DNA of 54,256 nt from Hyphomicrobium sp. (GTDB taxonomy: Bacteria; Pseudomonadota; Alphaproteobacteria; Rhizobiales; Hyphomicrobiaceae): contig NZ_JADZBI010000154.1 in assembly GCF_020852195.1 (NCBI RefSeq), positions 1 to 54,256 on the forward strand. The letters run 5' to 3'. The notes below the pieces were generated by a model that saw nothing but the letters and a program-made list of their open reading frames with translations, did no database searches and was not told the origin of the DNA. The position numbers and the translations under genes are program-made. Shown one piece after another: positions 6,709 to 14,857 of this stretch; the first letter of the stretch is position 1, and each line of letters begins with the position of its first letter.

Positions 6709-8370
6709 ATGTCACGGTTGAGCCTTCCGACGAGCGCGCTCAAGCCGCGCTACGACGTCATCGTCGTCGGCTCCGGCTATGGCGGCGGAGTGACCGCATC
6801 CCGCCTCGCGCGGGCGGGGAAGCGAGTCGCCGTGCTCGAGCGCGGGCGAGAGGTCACGACCGGCGAGTTCCCGCAAAAGTTCTCCGAGCTCAAGGGCGAG
6901 TTCCAGGTGACGGGAAAGAGCTTCCGCACCGGCTCCGAGCAGGCGCTCTACGACGTGCGCTTGGGCAAGGATATGCACGTGCTCGTGGCCTGTGGCCTCG
7001 GCGGTGGCTCGCTCGTCAACGCGGGCGTCTCGCTCGTGCCCGATCGGCGCGTGTTCGAAGATGGCGCATGGCCGGGGCAGATTGCGCAGGACGGCACGCT
7101 CGCGGAGGGCTCCCGGCGCGCGGAGCAGTGGCTCCGGCCGGCGCGTGATCCCAGGGCGCAGGAGATGACGAAGTTCCGCGTGCTGGAGGAGGCCGGCCGC
7201 GGCATGGACGCGACGCTCGTGGCGGCGCGCGTGGCGGTGAGCTTCGAGGACGTGACCAACCCCGCCGGCATTCATCAGACAGCCTGCACCCGCTGCGGCG
7301 ACTGCTGCGCGGGCTGCAACGTCGGCGCCAAGAACACGGTGGCGATGACGTATCTTCCGGACGCGGTGCGGCACGGCGCGGAGGTTTTCACGGGGCTCAA
7401 GGTCGACACGGTGCGCAAGGGCGCGGACGGCGTGTGGCAGGTCGCGGCGCATGCGATCGGGATCGACCGCAGCGTGCCTGAGGTCACGATCGAGGCTCCC
7501 GTTGTGGTGCTCGCCGCCGGCACGCTCGGCTCGACCGAGATCCTGCTCCGCTCGCGCGAAGCGGGCCTTGCACTTTCCGACCGGCTCGGACACCGCTTCT
7601 CCGCCAACGGCGACATCATCGCCTTCGGCTACGGTGCGAAAACGATCGTCAACGGCGTCGGCGTCGGACATCCGGCCAAGGTGGAGGGGCTCGAGATCGG
7701 CGCGTCCGTCTCGGGGCAGCTCGAGTTCCGCGACGCGGAGACGCTCGCCAACGAGCTCAACGTGCAGGAGGGGGCGCTGCCGTCCGCCTTTGCGTCCGTG
7801 CTGCCGGTCATGTTCCTGCCCAACGGGCGGCTGCTCGGGGCGCTCTCTAGCCTCGTCAACGGCGTCTACAAAGGCCCGTTCGCCAGCCTGCAGACGTTCT
7901 TCGCCGTATCCCACGACAGCGCCTCTGGGCGCTTCCTGCTCGAGGATGATCAGCTCGCGCTCGCCTGGGCCAACGCCAAGGACGAGCCGGTCTATGCCAG
8001 GCTCGACGAGATCCTGTCCAAGCTCGTCGGCGCGAGCGGCGGGTCGTACATCAAGAACCCGCTGGCCGGCACCGTCATGGGCCACCAGCCCGCGACCGCG
8101 CATCCGCTCGGCGGATGCGGCATGGGGCGCGACCGCGGAAACGGCGTGGTCGACCACAAGTGCCGGGTGTTCAACGGGGCGTCGGGCGCGGGCGACACGG
8201 CCGTGCACGAGGGGCTTTACGTCATCGACGGCGCGGTGATCCCGCGCTCGCTCGGCGTCAACCCGCTGCTCACGATCACGGCGCTGGCCGAGCGGGCCAT
8301 GCTGCACTTTGCGCAGGACCGGGGCTTGAGCTACACAACGGCACCCGTCTCGCCTGCGGCCGCGGCCTGA
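6709..8370 (+). CDS. GMC-family FAD oxidoreductase (cholesterol oxidase-like)
   Basis: A 553-residue flavoprotein. The N-terminal ADP-binding fold (DVIVVGSGYGGGVTASRLA, about residues 15-33) is followed by ERG at the end of the second strand, and GLGGGSLVNAGVSL at about 98-112 matches the GMC flavin-binding signature. A cysteine cluster (CTRCGDCCAGCNVG, about 194-207) is seen in cholesterol-oxidase-type members. The C-terminal HPLGGCGMG and NPLLTITALAERAM segments complete the flavin site. The substrate is probably an alcohol or sterol-like compound, but this is family inference. No Tat or Sec signal is seen, so the enzyme is likely cytoplasmic. A hairpin follows the stop. Confidence 0.88.
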   Translation: MSRLSLPTSALKPRYDVIVVGSGYGGGVTASRLARAGKRVAVLERGREVTTGEFPQKFSELKGEFQVTGKSFRTGSEQALYDVRLGKDMHVLVACGLGGGSLVNAGVSLVPDRRVFEDGAWPGQIAQDGTLAEGSRRAEQWLRPARDPRAQEMTKFRVLEEAGRGMDATLVAARVAVSFEDVTNPAGIHQTACTRCGDCCAGCNVGAKNTVAMTYLPDAVRHGAEVFTGLKVDTVRKGADGVWQVAAHAIGIDRSVPEVTIEAPVVVLAAGTLGSTEILLRSREAGLALSDRLGHRFSANGDIIAFGYGAKTIVNGVGVGHPAKVEGLEIGASVSGQLEFRDAETLANELNVQEGALPSAFASVLPVMFLPNGRLLGALSSLVNGVYKGPFASLQTFFAVSHDSASGRFLLEDDQLALAWANAKDEPVYARLDEILSKLVGASGGSYIKNPLAGTVMGHQPATAHPLGGCGMGRDRGNGVVDHKCRVFNGASGAGDTAVHEGLYVIDGAVIPRSLGVNPLLTITALAERAMLHFAQDRGLSYTTAPVSPAAAA

Positions 8371-8388
8371 GCGCGCCGTCCGCCACTT

Positions 8389-8416
8389 AAAGGCGCCAGC
8401 TTGCCCCTGCGCCTTT
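8389..8416 (+). terminator. Possible terminator after the GMC oxidoreductase
   Basis: A perfect 8-bp stem AAAGGCGC/GCGCCTTT with a 12-base loop lies 19 bases after the stop codon. There is no U-tract beyond the TTT of the stem, so termination may be weak or factor-dependent. Confidence 0.35.
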
Positions 8417-8462
8417 CGCGGATGACAGTTAATGCGAATTTGAAACGAGAAACCCCGCCTCC

Positions 8463-9401
8463 ATGCGCATCGAATATCATCGCACGCTGATTGCCGACCG
8501 CGTGCGCAATCAGGCCTTTCATGACGCGCTAGCCCGAGTGATCAAGCCCGGTGCGACGACTGTCGCTGATATCGGCGCCGGTACGGGGCTGATCGGCCTC
8601 GTGGCGGCGAAGCTCGGTGCGCGCGAGGTGCGGATGTACGAGGCCGCCGAGGTGGCGGGCGTAGCGGCCGCTGCCATCAAGACCAATCGTGCGCGGGCGT
8701 GCCATCTCATGCCGTGCCACTCGACGGAGATGGAGGATCCGCCGCGCGTCGATGTCGTGGTGTCGGAGACGCTCGGCAACTACGCGTTCGAGGAGAACAT
8801 CATCGACACGCTGGCCGACGCGCGGCTGCGCCATCTCAAGGACGGCGGCGTGATGATCCCCGCCCGTATCAAGCAATACGTGGTGCCGGTGATCTCGGAG
8901 CGCATTCATCGCGAGCTCGTCGCGTGGGACGACGTGGGCTTCGGCCTCGATCTTTCGGACGCGCGCAAGATGAGCCTCAACAACGTCTATGTACGCAGCT
9001 TCGAAGCGCGTGAGCTCCTGGACGGCGGAGCAGCGGCGAAGGTGTGGGATACAGTAACGCTCGGGTCGGACACGAAGAGTGCGCGCAAAGGCGAGGTGTC
9101 CTGGAAGCTCGATGCGCCGCAGACGGTGTACGGCTTCGCCTACTGGTGGGCGGCGGACCTGATCGAGGGCGTGACGCTCTCGACGGCGCCGGACGCGCCC
9201 CGCACGCACTGGGAGCAGCTCTATTTCCCGCTCGAGGCGCCGATGTCGCTGGAGGCGGGCGAGAGCGTGCTCGTCACGCTGCGCTCGAAATCGTCCGAGG
9301 AGGCCGGCACGCACCTCGCGTGGACGGCCGTGCACTTCGACCGCGACGGCGGCTCGAAGGCGCGTCAGGCCATGAACCTCGACAAGGGGTGGATCCCTTA
9401 G
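8463..9401 (+). CDS. Protein arginine methyltransferase-like SAM-dependent methyltransferase
   Basis: A 312-residue class I methyltransferase. The SAM-binding motif I is VADIGAGTGLIGLVAAKLGA (about residues 34-53), followed by motif post-I MYEAAE. The segment VVSETLGNYAFEENIIDTL (about 99-117) resembles the double-E loop of arginine methyltransferases (SExMGxxLxxE), and DGGVMIPARIKQYVVPV continues as in PRMTs into a beta-barrel-like C-terminal half. The resemblance points to protein or small-molecule arginine methylation, but the substrate is unknown and bacterial members are poorly studied. No strong Shine-Dalgarno precedes the start. It follows the GMC gene on the same strand after a hairpin. 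Confidence 0.7.
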   Translation: MRIEYHRTLIADRVRNQAFHDALARVIKPGATTVADIGAGTGLIGLVAAKLGAREVRMYEAAEVAGVAAAAIKTNRARACHLMPCHSTEMEDPPRVDVVVSETLGNYAFEENIIDTLADARLRHLKDGGVMIPARIKQYVVPVISERIHRELVAWDDVGFGLDLSDARKMSLNNVYVRSFEARELLDGGAAAKVWDTVTLGSDTKSARKGEVSWKLDAPQTVYGFAYWWAADLIEGVTLSTAPDAPRTHWEQLYFPLEAPMSLEAGESVLVTLRSKSSEEAGTHLAWTAVHFDRDGGSKARQAMNLDKGWIP

Positions 9402-9413
9402 AGCACCCTCCAC

Positions 9414-9516
9414 CTGTCATCCCGGCGTGAGTGGCTATGGTCGCCGATCGCGGCCCTGGGTCCCGGCTCTGCGCGCCGCCGCTGGCGCGGCGGTGCTCGG
9501 CCGGGACGACAGGATG
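9414..9516. repeat. Diverged copy of the paired palindromic repeat
   Basis: CTGTCATCCCGGCGTGAG near 9415 and CGGCCGGGACGACAGG near 9499 are inverted ends of a degraded pair that contains the hairpin GCGCCGCCGCTGGCGCGGCGG. It sits between two convergent genes, like the other copies. Confidence 0.45.
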
Positions 9517-9552
9517 GGCGAGAGGCGAGGGCGGAAACCTCGAGTCGCGGGG

Positions 9553-10929
9553 TCAGACGCTGCCGGCGCTTTGGGGGGCAAGACCGGCGTCGTTCGCTGC
9601 CTCGAACGTGAAGGCGACGGACGACGGATCGTAACCGGCGACACTTGCCGCGACGGCACGGCGCGAAGTGATTGGCCGGGTCAGGATCAGCTCGGCGCGG
9701 GGATCGAACAGACGCACGAACTGGGCGACGCGCGAGGCGATCTCGGTACGGAAACGCGAGCCATTGAAGATGCCGTAATGGCCAACGCCGGTGCACTCGA
9801 TGTGCAGCTTCCTCTCGGCGGCGAGCCCCGTGCAGAGGTCGTGCGCCGCGCGGCACTGGCCGAGGCCGGTGATGTCGTCCTTCTCGCCCTCCACCGTCAT
9901 CAGCGCGGGGCGGCGGATGCGGCCTGGATCGACGCGGCGGCCCCGGTGCATCATCTCGCCTTTCGGCAGCGTGTGATGCACGAACACCCGGTCGATGGTG
10001 TCGAGGTAGAACTCGGCCGTCAAATCCATCACCGCCAGATACTCGTCGTAGAAAGCGCGGTGCTTCTCGGCCGAGTCGCCGTCGCCGCTCACGAGGTGGC
10101 GGAAGAGGTCCTTGTGCGCCTTGGCGTGGCGGTCGAGGTTCATGGACATGAACCCCGAAAGCTGAAGGAAGCCCGGATAGACGGCCCGGCCGGCCCCCGC
10201 GTAGGGCCAGGGCACCTGGGTGATCACGTGGCGGGCGAACCAGTCCGTGCCGCGCGAGACGGCGACGTCGTTGACGGCGGTCGGACTCACGCGCGTGTCG
10301 ATCGGTCCGCCGGCGAGGATCATGCTCAAGGGCGCTGACGGGTCGCCGTCCTCCTCCATCAGCGATACAGCCGCGAGGGCCGGGACTGCTGACTGGCACA
10401 CGGCGAAGACATGGACGTCGCCGCGGAAGACGGCGAGCATGTCGCGCACATAGTCGATGTAGTCGTCGAGGCCGAAGCGACCTGCGGACACCGGAACGCT
10501 GCGCGCGTCCTGCCAGTCCGTGATGTAGACCTCGTGGCTCGGCAAAAGCGCCTCGACCGTGCCGCGCAACAGCGTTGCGAAATGGCCGGACATGGGCGCG
10601 ATCAGCAGGATGCGTGGATCGGCGGCGCGCTGCGCCGCCGGCATGTCACGCCGGAAATGGATCAGACGGCAAAAAGGGCGGTTCCAGACCACCTCCTCCC
10701 CGACCTTCACATTGCGGCGTCCGATGCGCGTCGTCGACAGTCCGAAACCAGGCTTCTCATAGCGGCGCGTGGTGCGCTCGAAGACCTCGCAGGCCGCGGA
10801 CGCATGGCGGCCGACGGAGGTATGCGAGAAAGGATTGAACGGGTTCTCCACTAGGTAGCGCATCTGCTCGGCGACGGCGCGCGCCGGCTTCAACGCGGCA
10901 TGGCCTATTTCGTACCAGTGATAAAGCAC
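9553..10929 (-). CDS. phaZ: Intracellular polyhydroxybutyrate depolymerase
   Basis: A 458-residue alpha/beta hydrolase that degrades stored polyhydroxyalkanoate granules. The start is the GTG at 10929, with GGGAGG upstream, giving the family N-terminus LYHWYEIGHAALKPAR; a longer frame to 11091 exists but has no support. The nucleophile is cysteine: VFAVCQSAVPAL places C178 where lipases have serine, as in the intracellular PhaZ family. The C-terminal VEGEKDDITGLGQC and VGHYGIFNGSRFR segments hold the expected Asp and His. The gene is alone on its strand here, and no phaC or phasin gene is in the window. Confidence 0.9.
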   Translation of the reverse strand: MLYHWYEIGHAALKPARAVAEQMRYLVENPFNPFSHTSVGRHASAACEVFERTTRRYEKPGFGLSTTRIGRRNVKVGEEVVWNRPFCRLIHFRRDMPAAQRAADPRILLIAPMSGHFATLLRGTVEALLPSHEVYITDWQDARSVPVSAGRFGLDDYIDYVRDMLAVFRGDVHVFAVCQSAVPALAAVSLMEEDGDPSAPLSMILAGGPIDTRVSPTAVNDVAVSRGTDWFARHVITQVPWPYAGAGRAVYPGFLQLSGFMSMNLDRHAKAHKDLFRHLVSGDGDSAEKHRAFYDEYLAVMDLTAEFYLDTIDRVFVHHTLPKGEMMHRGRRVDPGRIRRPALMTVEGEKDDITGLGQCRAAHDLCTGLAAERKLHIECTGVGHYGIFNGSRFRTEIASRVAQFVRLFDPRAELILTRPITSRRAVAASVAGYDPSSVAFTFEAANDAGLAPQSAGSV

Positions 10930-11108
10930 GGTCGAATGCCTCCCGATCTCAGCCGTCGGACGATTGTCTGATCCGCGCCGGCCACCCCTCATAACGCACG
11001 AGACCGCGTTTCCGTAAGGGTGGATGCGCGGCGAAAAGCCGCCGGAACCCCATGTTTTTACTTTTTGATTCCACCCGTGACGAGAATGCACTGATTCGAG
11101 GCGAATGG

Positions 11109-11792
11109 CTAAGAGGCCGGTCCGCCCGCGGAGCCTTCTATCGCCTGCGTCAGCGCTCCGGCGAGCTCCGCCGCATCGACGCTGTGCGGGAAGTGCCGCG
11201 TGTACTCGCCGTTGCCGTCCATCAGGTACATGAACGTGCTGTGGTCAACGCTATAGTCGCCCGGCCTTTCCTCGTCGGGCACCTTCTTGGCGTAGACGCG
11301 ATAGGCTTTCGTCACGGCTGCGATGTCATCGGACGAGCCCGACAGGCCCAGAATGTGCTTGTGGAAGCTCGCGGCATACTTGCCGACCAGCTCGGGCGTG
11401 TCGCGCTCGGGGTCGACGGTGATGAAGACGACGCCCACGTCGCCGGCCTTGTCGCCGAGCCGGTCGAGGGCAGCGGCGATCACCTGAAGCCCCGCCGGGC
11501 AGACGTCCGGGCAATTGGTGAAGCCGAAATAGACGAGCAGCGGGCGACCCGCGAAATCCTTCTCGGTGACGCGCTTGCCCGACGCGTCGAGCAGGCTGAA
11601 GGGGCCGCCGACCAGCGCTTTGCCGGTGGTCTGCATGGTCGGGGCCGGGCCGGACGGCAGCGTGGCCAGTAGCACGGCCGTCATGATGCCCGCGGCAAGG
11701 CCGATCAGGAGCGCAAGCAGCAGCGTGCCACGCGAGGCTCCGGCAAACTTCGTCGGCGTCGTGTTTTTTGTCATGCGGTCTCGCTTGTCCAT
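11109..11792 (-). CDS. senC: SCO1/SenC/PrrC family copper-binding protein
   Basis: A 227-residue membrane-anchored thioredoxin-fold protein that delivers copper to cytochrome oxidase. One N-terminal transmembrane anchor (about residues 22-44) leads to a periplasmic domain with the CxxxC copper site (C94-PDV-C98, in FTNCPDVCP) and the distal histidine (H184, in VDHSTFMYL). The start at 11792 has AAGGGG upstream; MTK at 11774 is possible. It is transcribed divergently from actS, which recalls the prrB/prrC/prrA arrangement of Rhodobacter. That suggests a link between oxidase assembly and redox signalling here. Confidence 0.92.
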   Translation of the reverse strand: MDKRDRMTKNTTPTKFAGASRGTLLLALLIGLAAGIMTAVLLATLPSGPAPTMQTTGKALVGGPFSLLDASGKRVTEKDFAGRPLLVYFGFTNCPDVCPAGLQVIAAALDRLGDKAGDVGVVFITVDPERDTPELVGKYAASFHKHILGLSGSSDDIAAVTKAYRVYAKKVPDEERPGDYSVDHSTFMYLMDGNGEYTRHFPHSVDAAELAGALTQAIEGSAGGPAS

Positions 11793-11953
11793 CCCCCGCC
11801 GCCCCTTCTGCCGAAGGGCTGGCTCGCGCACGCGGGTGCACCCGCCCCCTCCAGGGCCAGGTGCCACCTTTCTCCTATCTGGAGCACACAACGCCTACTT
11901 GCAAGCTGTGCTAGTATTTCCGGACGATAGACCAGAAGGAAGTCATCTCCGCC

Positions 11954-13384
11954 GTGGTCGGACAACTCGCCAAGGCCTTTGAATCCAAGCTCAGCTTCAG
12001 CGGCGACAGCCAGCTCAGGCTGCAAACCATCGTGCGCCTCAGGTGGGTCGGCGTGATCGGCCAGATCCTCGCGCTCTGCGTGGTCTATTTCTGGTTCGGC
12101 TTCGACCTGCCGATCGGCCCCTGCCTCACCATCATCGCGGTCTCGGCGTGGGTCAACGTGTTCCTCGCCATCCGCTATCCGGCGCGGCACCGCCTGTCGG
12201 TCACCTACGCGACGGCGCTGCTCGCCTATGACATCATCCAGCTCGCCTCGCTGCTCTACCTCACCGGCGGGATCGACAATCCCTTCACGATGCTCATCGT
12301 CGCGCCGGTAACGGTGTCGGCGGCCACCCTGCCGCTCGCCTACACCGTCGGGCTCGGGCTGCTGGCGCTGGCGTGCACGTGGCTGCTCGCCTTCTACGCG
12401 ATGCCGCTGCCCTGGTACGTCGATCCCCCGCTCGCGCTGCCGTTCCTCTACAAGATCGGTATCCTGGCGGCTGTCACGGCCTCGATGCCGTTCCTCGCCC
12501 TCTATGTCTGGCGCCTGACGCAGGAGGGCCGGCAGATGTCGGCGGCGCTGGCGGCAACGGAGCACGTGCTCGCGCGCGAGCAGAAGCTGCATGCGCTGGA
12601 CGGCCTCGCGGCCGCGGCCGCCCACGAGCTCGGGACGCCGCTCTCCACCATCACGCTGGTCACCAACGAGCTCGAGCGCCAGATCGAGAAGGACAGCCCG
12701 CACCGGGAGGACATCCTGCTCCTGCGAAGCCAAGCGCAGCGCTGCCGGGAGATCCTGCAGAAGCTGACGCGCCATCCTCCGGACGAGGACCCGCTGCACG
12801 GGAGCCTCACGGTCAAGGAGATGGTGCACGAGGCGGCGGCGCCCTACGTCGACGGCCCCGCCAGGATCCAGATCCGCACCGCGCCGTCGGCGGCTGCGGC
12901 GGGACCGGATGCCCGCCAGCCGGTCGGCATCCGGCGCCCCGGCGTCATCTACGGCCTCGGCAACATCATCGAGAACGCCGCGGACTATGCCGAGAGCCGG
13001 GTCGAGATCGCCGCCGAATGGGACGGACAGACCGTCACCGCCGTGATCGCCGACGACGGACCCGGCTTCAAGCCGGACGTGATCGACAATCTGGGCGAGC
13101 CTTACGTTACGACGCGGTCGGATGGACGCAAGGAGCGCAAGAGCGGCGGCAAGGTTTCCGGGCTCGGGCTCGGGTTCTTCATCGCCAAGACGCTGCTCGA
13201 GCGGTCCGGGGCGCGCCTTTTCCTCGAGAACCGGACGCTGCCGGAGCATGGGGCCATCGTGCGCATCGTCTGGCCGAGGCCCGCCTTCGAAGCCCGCCTC
13301 GAGGCACGGGAGGCCGAGATCCCACGCCCCGTCCGCCAGCACCAGCCGCCTGGCCCGGAAGATCCGATTTCCGATGCGATTTAA
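11954..13384 (+). CDS. actS: ActS/RegB-type redox sensor histidine kinase
   Basis: A 476-residue membrane kinase. Six hydrophobic segments fill residues 30-190, including the conserved quinone-site heptapeptide GGIDNPF at 105-111. The dimerisation/H-box reads AAAAHELGTPLSTI with H224. The redox-active cysteine of the family is present at C264 (in QRCREIL). N-, G1- and G2-type ATP motifs follow: NIIENAADYA, DDGPGF and GLGLGFFIAKTLL. It signals to ActR, encoded 169 bases downstream, to control energy-related genes with oxygen and redox state. The start is a GTG. The tail after the kinase core is proline-rich. Confidence 0.93.
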   Translation: MVGQLAKAFESKLSFSGDSQLRLQTIVRLRWVGVIGQILALCVVYFWFGFDLPIGPCLTIIAVSAWVNVFLAIRYPARHRLSVTYATALLAYDIIQLASLLYLTGGIDNPFTMLIVAPVTVSAATLPLAYTVGLGLLALACTWLLAFYAMPLPWYVDPPLALPFLYKIGILAAVTASMPFLALYVWRLTQEGRQMSAALAATEHVLAREQKLHALDGLAAAAAHELGTPLSTITLVTNELERQIEKDSPHREDILLLRSQAQRCREILQKLTRHPPDEDPLHGSLTVKEMVHEAAAPYVDGPARIQIRTAPSAAAAGPDARQPVGIRRPGVIYGLGNIIENAADYAESRVEIAAEWDGQTVTAVIADDGPGFKPDVIDNLGEPYVTTRSDGRKERKSGGKVSGLGLGFFIAKTLLERSGARLFLENRTLPEHGAIVRIVWPRPAFEARLEAREAEIPRPVRQHQPPGPEDPISDAI

Positions 13385-13553
13385 AGGGGCTAGGCCAACC
13401 GTTCGCCGGCTATACTGCGCCGGCAGGTCCAATCCGCCCGCCGTTCACCATAACCGACCAGGGAATTGGACTTATTCATCATGCCGAATCTTGCATCTCT
13501 CCTTTGCGAACCGGCCTCGGCTAATATAAATCCCAGGAATCGGGAGGTATGCC

Positions 13554-14120
13554 GTGGTGACTGAAGACTTATCATTCCAGAAAGACGAGTTGCCCGAGGA
13601 CCGCTCGCTCATCATCGTCGACGACGACCGTCCGTTTCTGCAACGGCTGGCGCGAGCCATGGAGCTGCGCGGGTTCGAGGTCCGCAGCGCCCATTCCATC
13701 GCCGAGGGCATCGAGCTGATCAAGCAGCAGGCGCCGGCGTTCGCGGTCGTGGACATGCGGCTCGAGGACGGGAACGGCCTCGACGTGATCGCCGAGCTGA
13801 CGCGCGTCAGGCCCGACACCCGCATCATCGTGCTCACCGGATACGGCAACATTGCCACCGCCGTGTCGGCGGTCAAGCTCGGCGCCATCGACTACCTCGC
13901 CAAACCCGCCGACGCCGACGACGTGACCGACGCGCTGCTCGCGCCCCACAATGCAAAGGCGGCGCCGCCCGAGAACCCGATGTCGGCGGATCGGGTCCGC
14001 TGGGAGCATATCCAGCGCGTGTACGAGCTCTGCAACCGCAACGTCTCGGAGACCGCGCGGCGGCTCAACATGCACCGGCGCACCCTGCAGCGCATTCTCG
14101 CCAAGCGCGCACCGAAGTAG
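13554..14120 (+). CDS. actR: ActR/RegA-type response regulator
   Basis: A 188-residue regulator with a receiver domain (phosphate acceptor D67 in VVDMRLEDGNGLDVI, K117 in YLAKPAD) and a C-terminal Fis-like helix-turn-helix (NVSETARRLNMHRRTLQRIL). This is the complete RegA layout, including the proline-containing linker (AAPPENP). GTG start at 13554, immediately followed by a second GTG, with GGGAGG 6 bases upstream. A TATAAA-like box lies about 30 bases before the start, so it may have its own promoter as well as read-through from actS. Confidence 0.93.
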   Translation: MVTEDLSFQKDELPEDRSLIIVDDDRPFLQRLARAMELRGFEVRSAHSIAEGIELIKQQAPAFAVVDMRLEDGNGLDVIAELTRVRPDTRIIVLTGYGNIATAVSAVKLGAIDYLAKPADADDVTDALLAPHNAKAAPPENPMSADRVRWEHIQRVYELCNRNVSETARRLNMHRRTLQRILAKRAPK

Positions 14121-14152
14121 GGCGCCTAACAACGACCCCTTCCGTTCGTTCC

Positions 14153-14683
14153 TTACGCGTCACCGATGCCGAGGCCGACGGCGGCGGGGAGTGTCGGATC
14201 GAGCAGAACCGACAGGCGCGACGCGGACGCACGGGCGACACGGAGTGTCATAGCCTTGCGCGTGTGCGCGGCAAGGCGAAGCTCAGGCGCCGGGCGCAGA
14301 ATCTCGCCGCCGTAGCGGTCGGCGACGATAAGGCCCGCGTCCTCCGGCAGGATCTCTTGCGGAAACTCCGGCGTTACGCCGAAGAAAAGCCGATCGGAAT
14401 ACTCACGATACTCCGGCCACTTGCGGTCGGTGCGGAAATCCTCCAGGCATGACTTAATCTCCACGATCCAAATCATGCCGTCGGGGCCGAGGCCGACGAC
14501 GTCGGCTCGCCGGCCGTTCGGCAGCGAAAGCTCGGCGATCGCCGTTAACCCGTGGGCCGCCAGCACGCGCACCACGCCGCGGCAAATCTCGCGCGCAACC
14601 GGAGACTGGGGTCCGCCGAGCGACGGCTCGGTTATACTCATCCGGTTAACCGCGTTGTCCACATGGTCCTCGATGTCGGTCAT
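14153..14683 (-). CDS. mmcB: MmcB family DNA repair-related protein
   Basis: A 176-residue protein of the MmcB family (PF06319-type), typical of alphaproteobacteria and linked in Caulobacter to the mitomycin C response. The core motifs are REICRGVVRVLAAHG, NGRRADVVGLGPDG, the nuclease-like VEIKSCLEDFRTDRKWPEY and the EDAGLIVADRYGGEILR block. The D/ExK pattern (VEIKS) suggests a PD-(D/E)XK nuclease-related fold. The start is uncertain: ATG at 14683 or, closer to usual family length, ATG at 14641; neither has a strong ribosome site. It converges with actR. Confidence 0.85.
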   Translation of the reverse strand: MTDIEDHVDNAVNRMSITEPSLGGPQSPVAREICRGVVRVLAAHGLTAIAELSLPNGRRADVVGLGPDGMIWIVEIKSCLEDFRTDRKWPEYREYSDRLFFGVTPEFPQEILPEDAGLIVADRYGGEILRPAPELRLAAHTRKAMTLRVARASASRLSVLLDPTLPAAVGLGIGDA

Positions 14684-14857
14684 TGATCTGCCATTAGAGC
14701 ATTGGAGGCTGACACCAGATTGCCGTGATGCGACCACACTCTGCTCTCCAATCGTACCTTCGTCCGCACGCGCTTTCCGACCTTGCACGGCATTCCGGAT
14801 GCATTGCCCGGGCTGCCTCGACATTCGTTGCAAAGACACCGTGAGATCGCCATTCCG

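Noticed and set aside
10930-11091. Longer N-terminus of the PHB depolymerase
   Set aside because: The extra 54 codons have no family similarity, while the GTG at 10929 has a good ribosome site and gives the usual start.
14783-14857. Earlier ATG for the Lon-related protease
   Set aside because: The extra 25 residues look non-coding, and MFFKRL fits a natural start.
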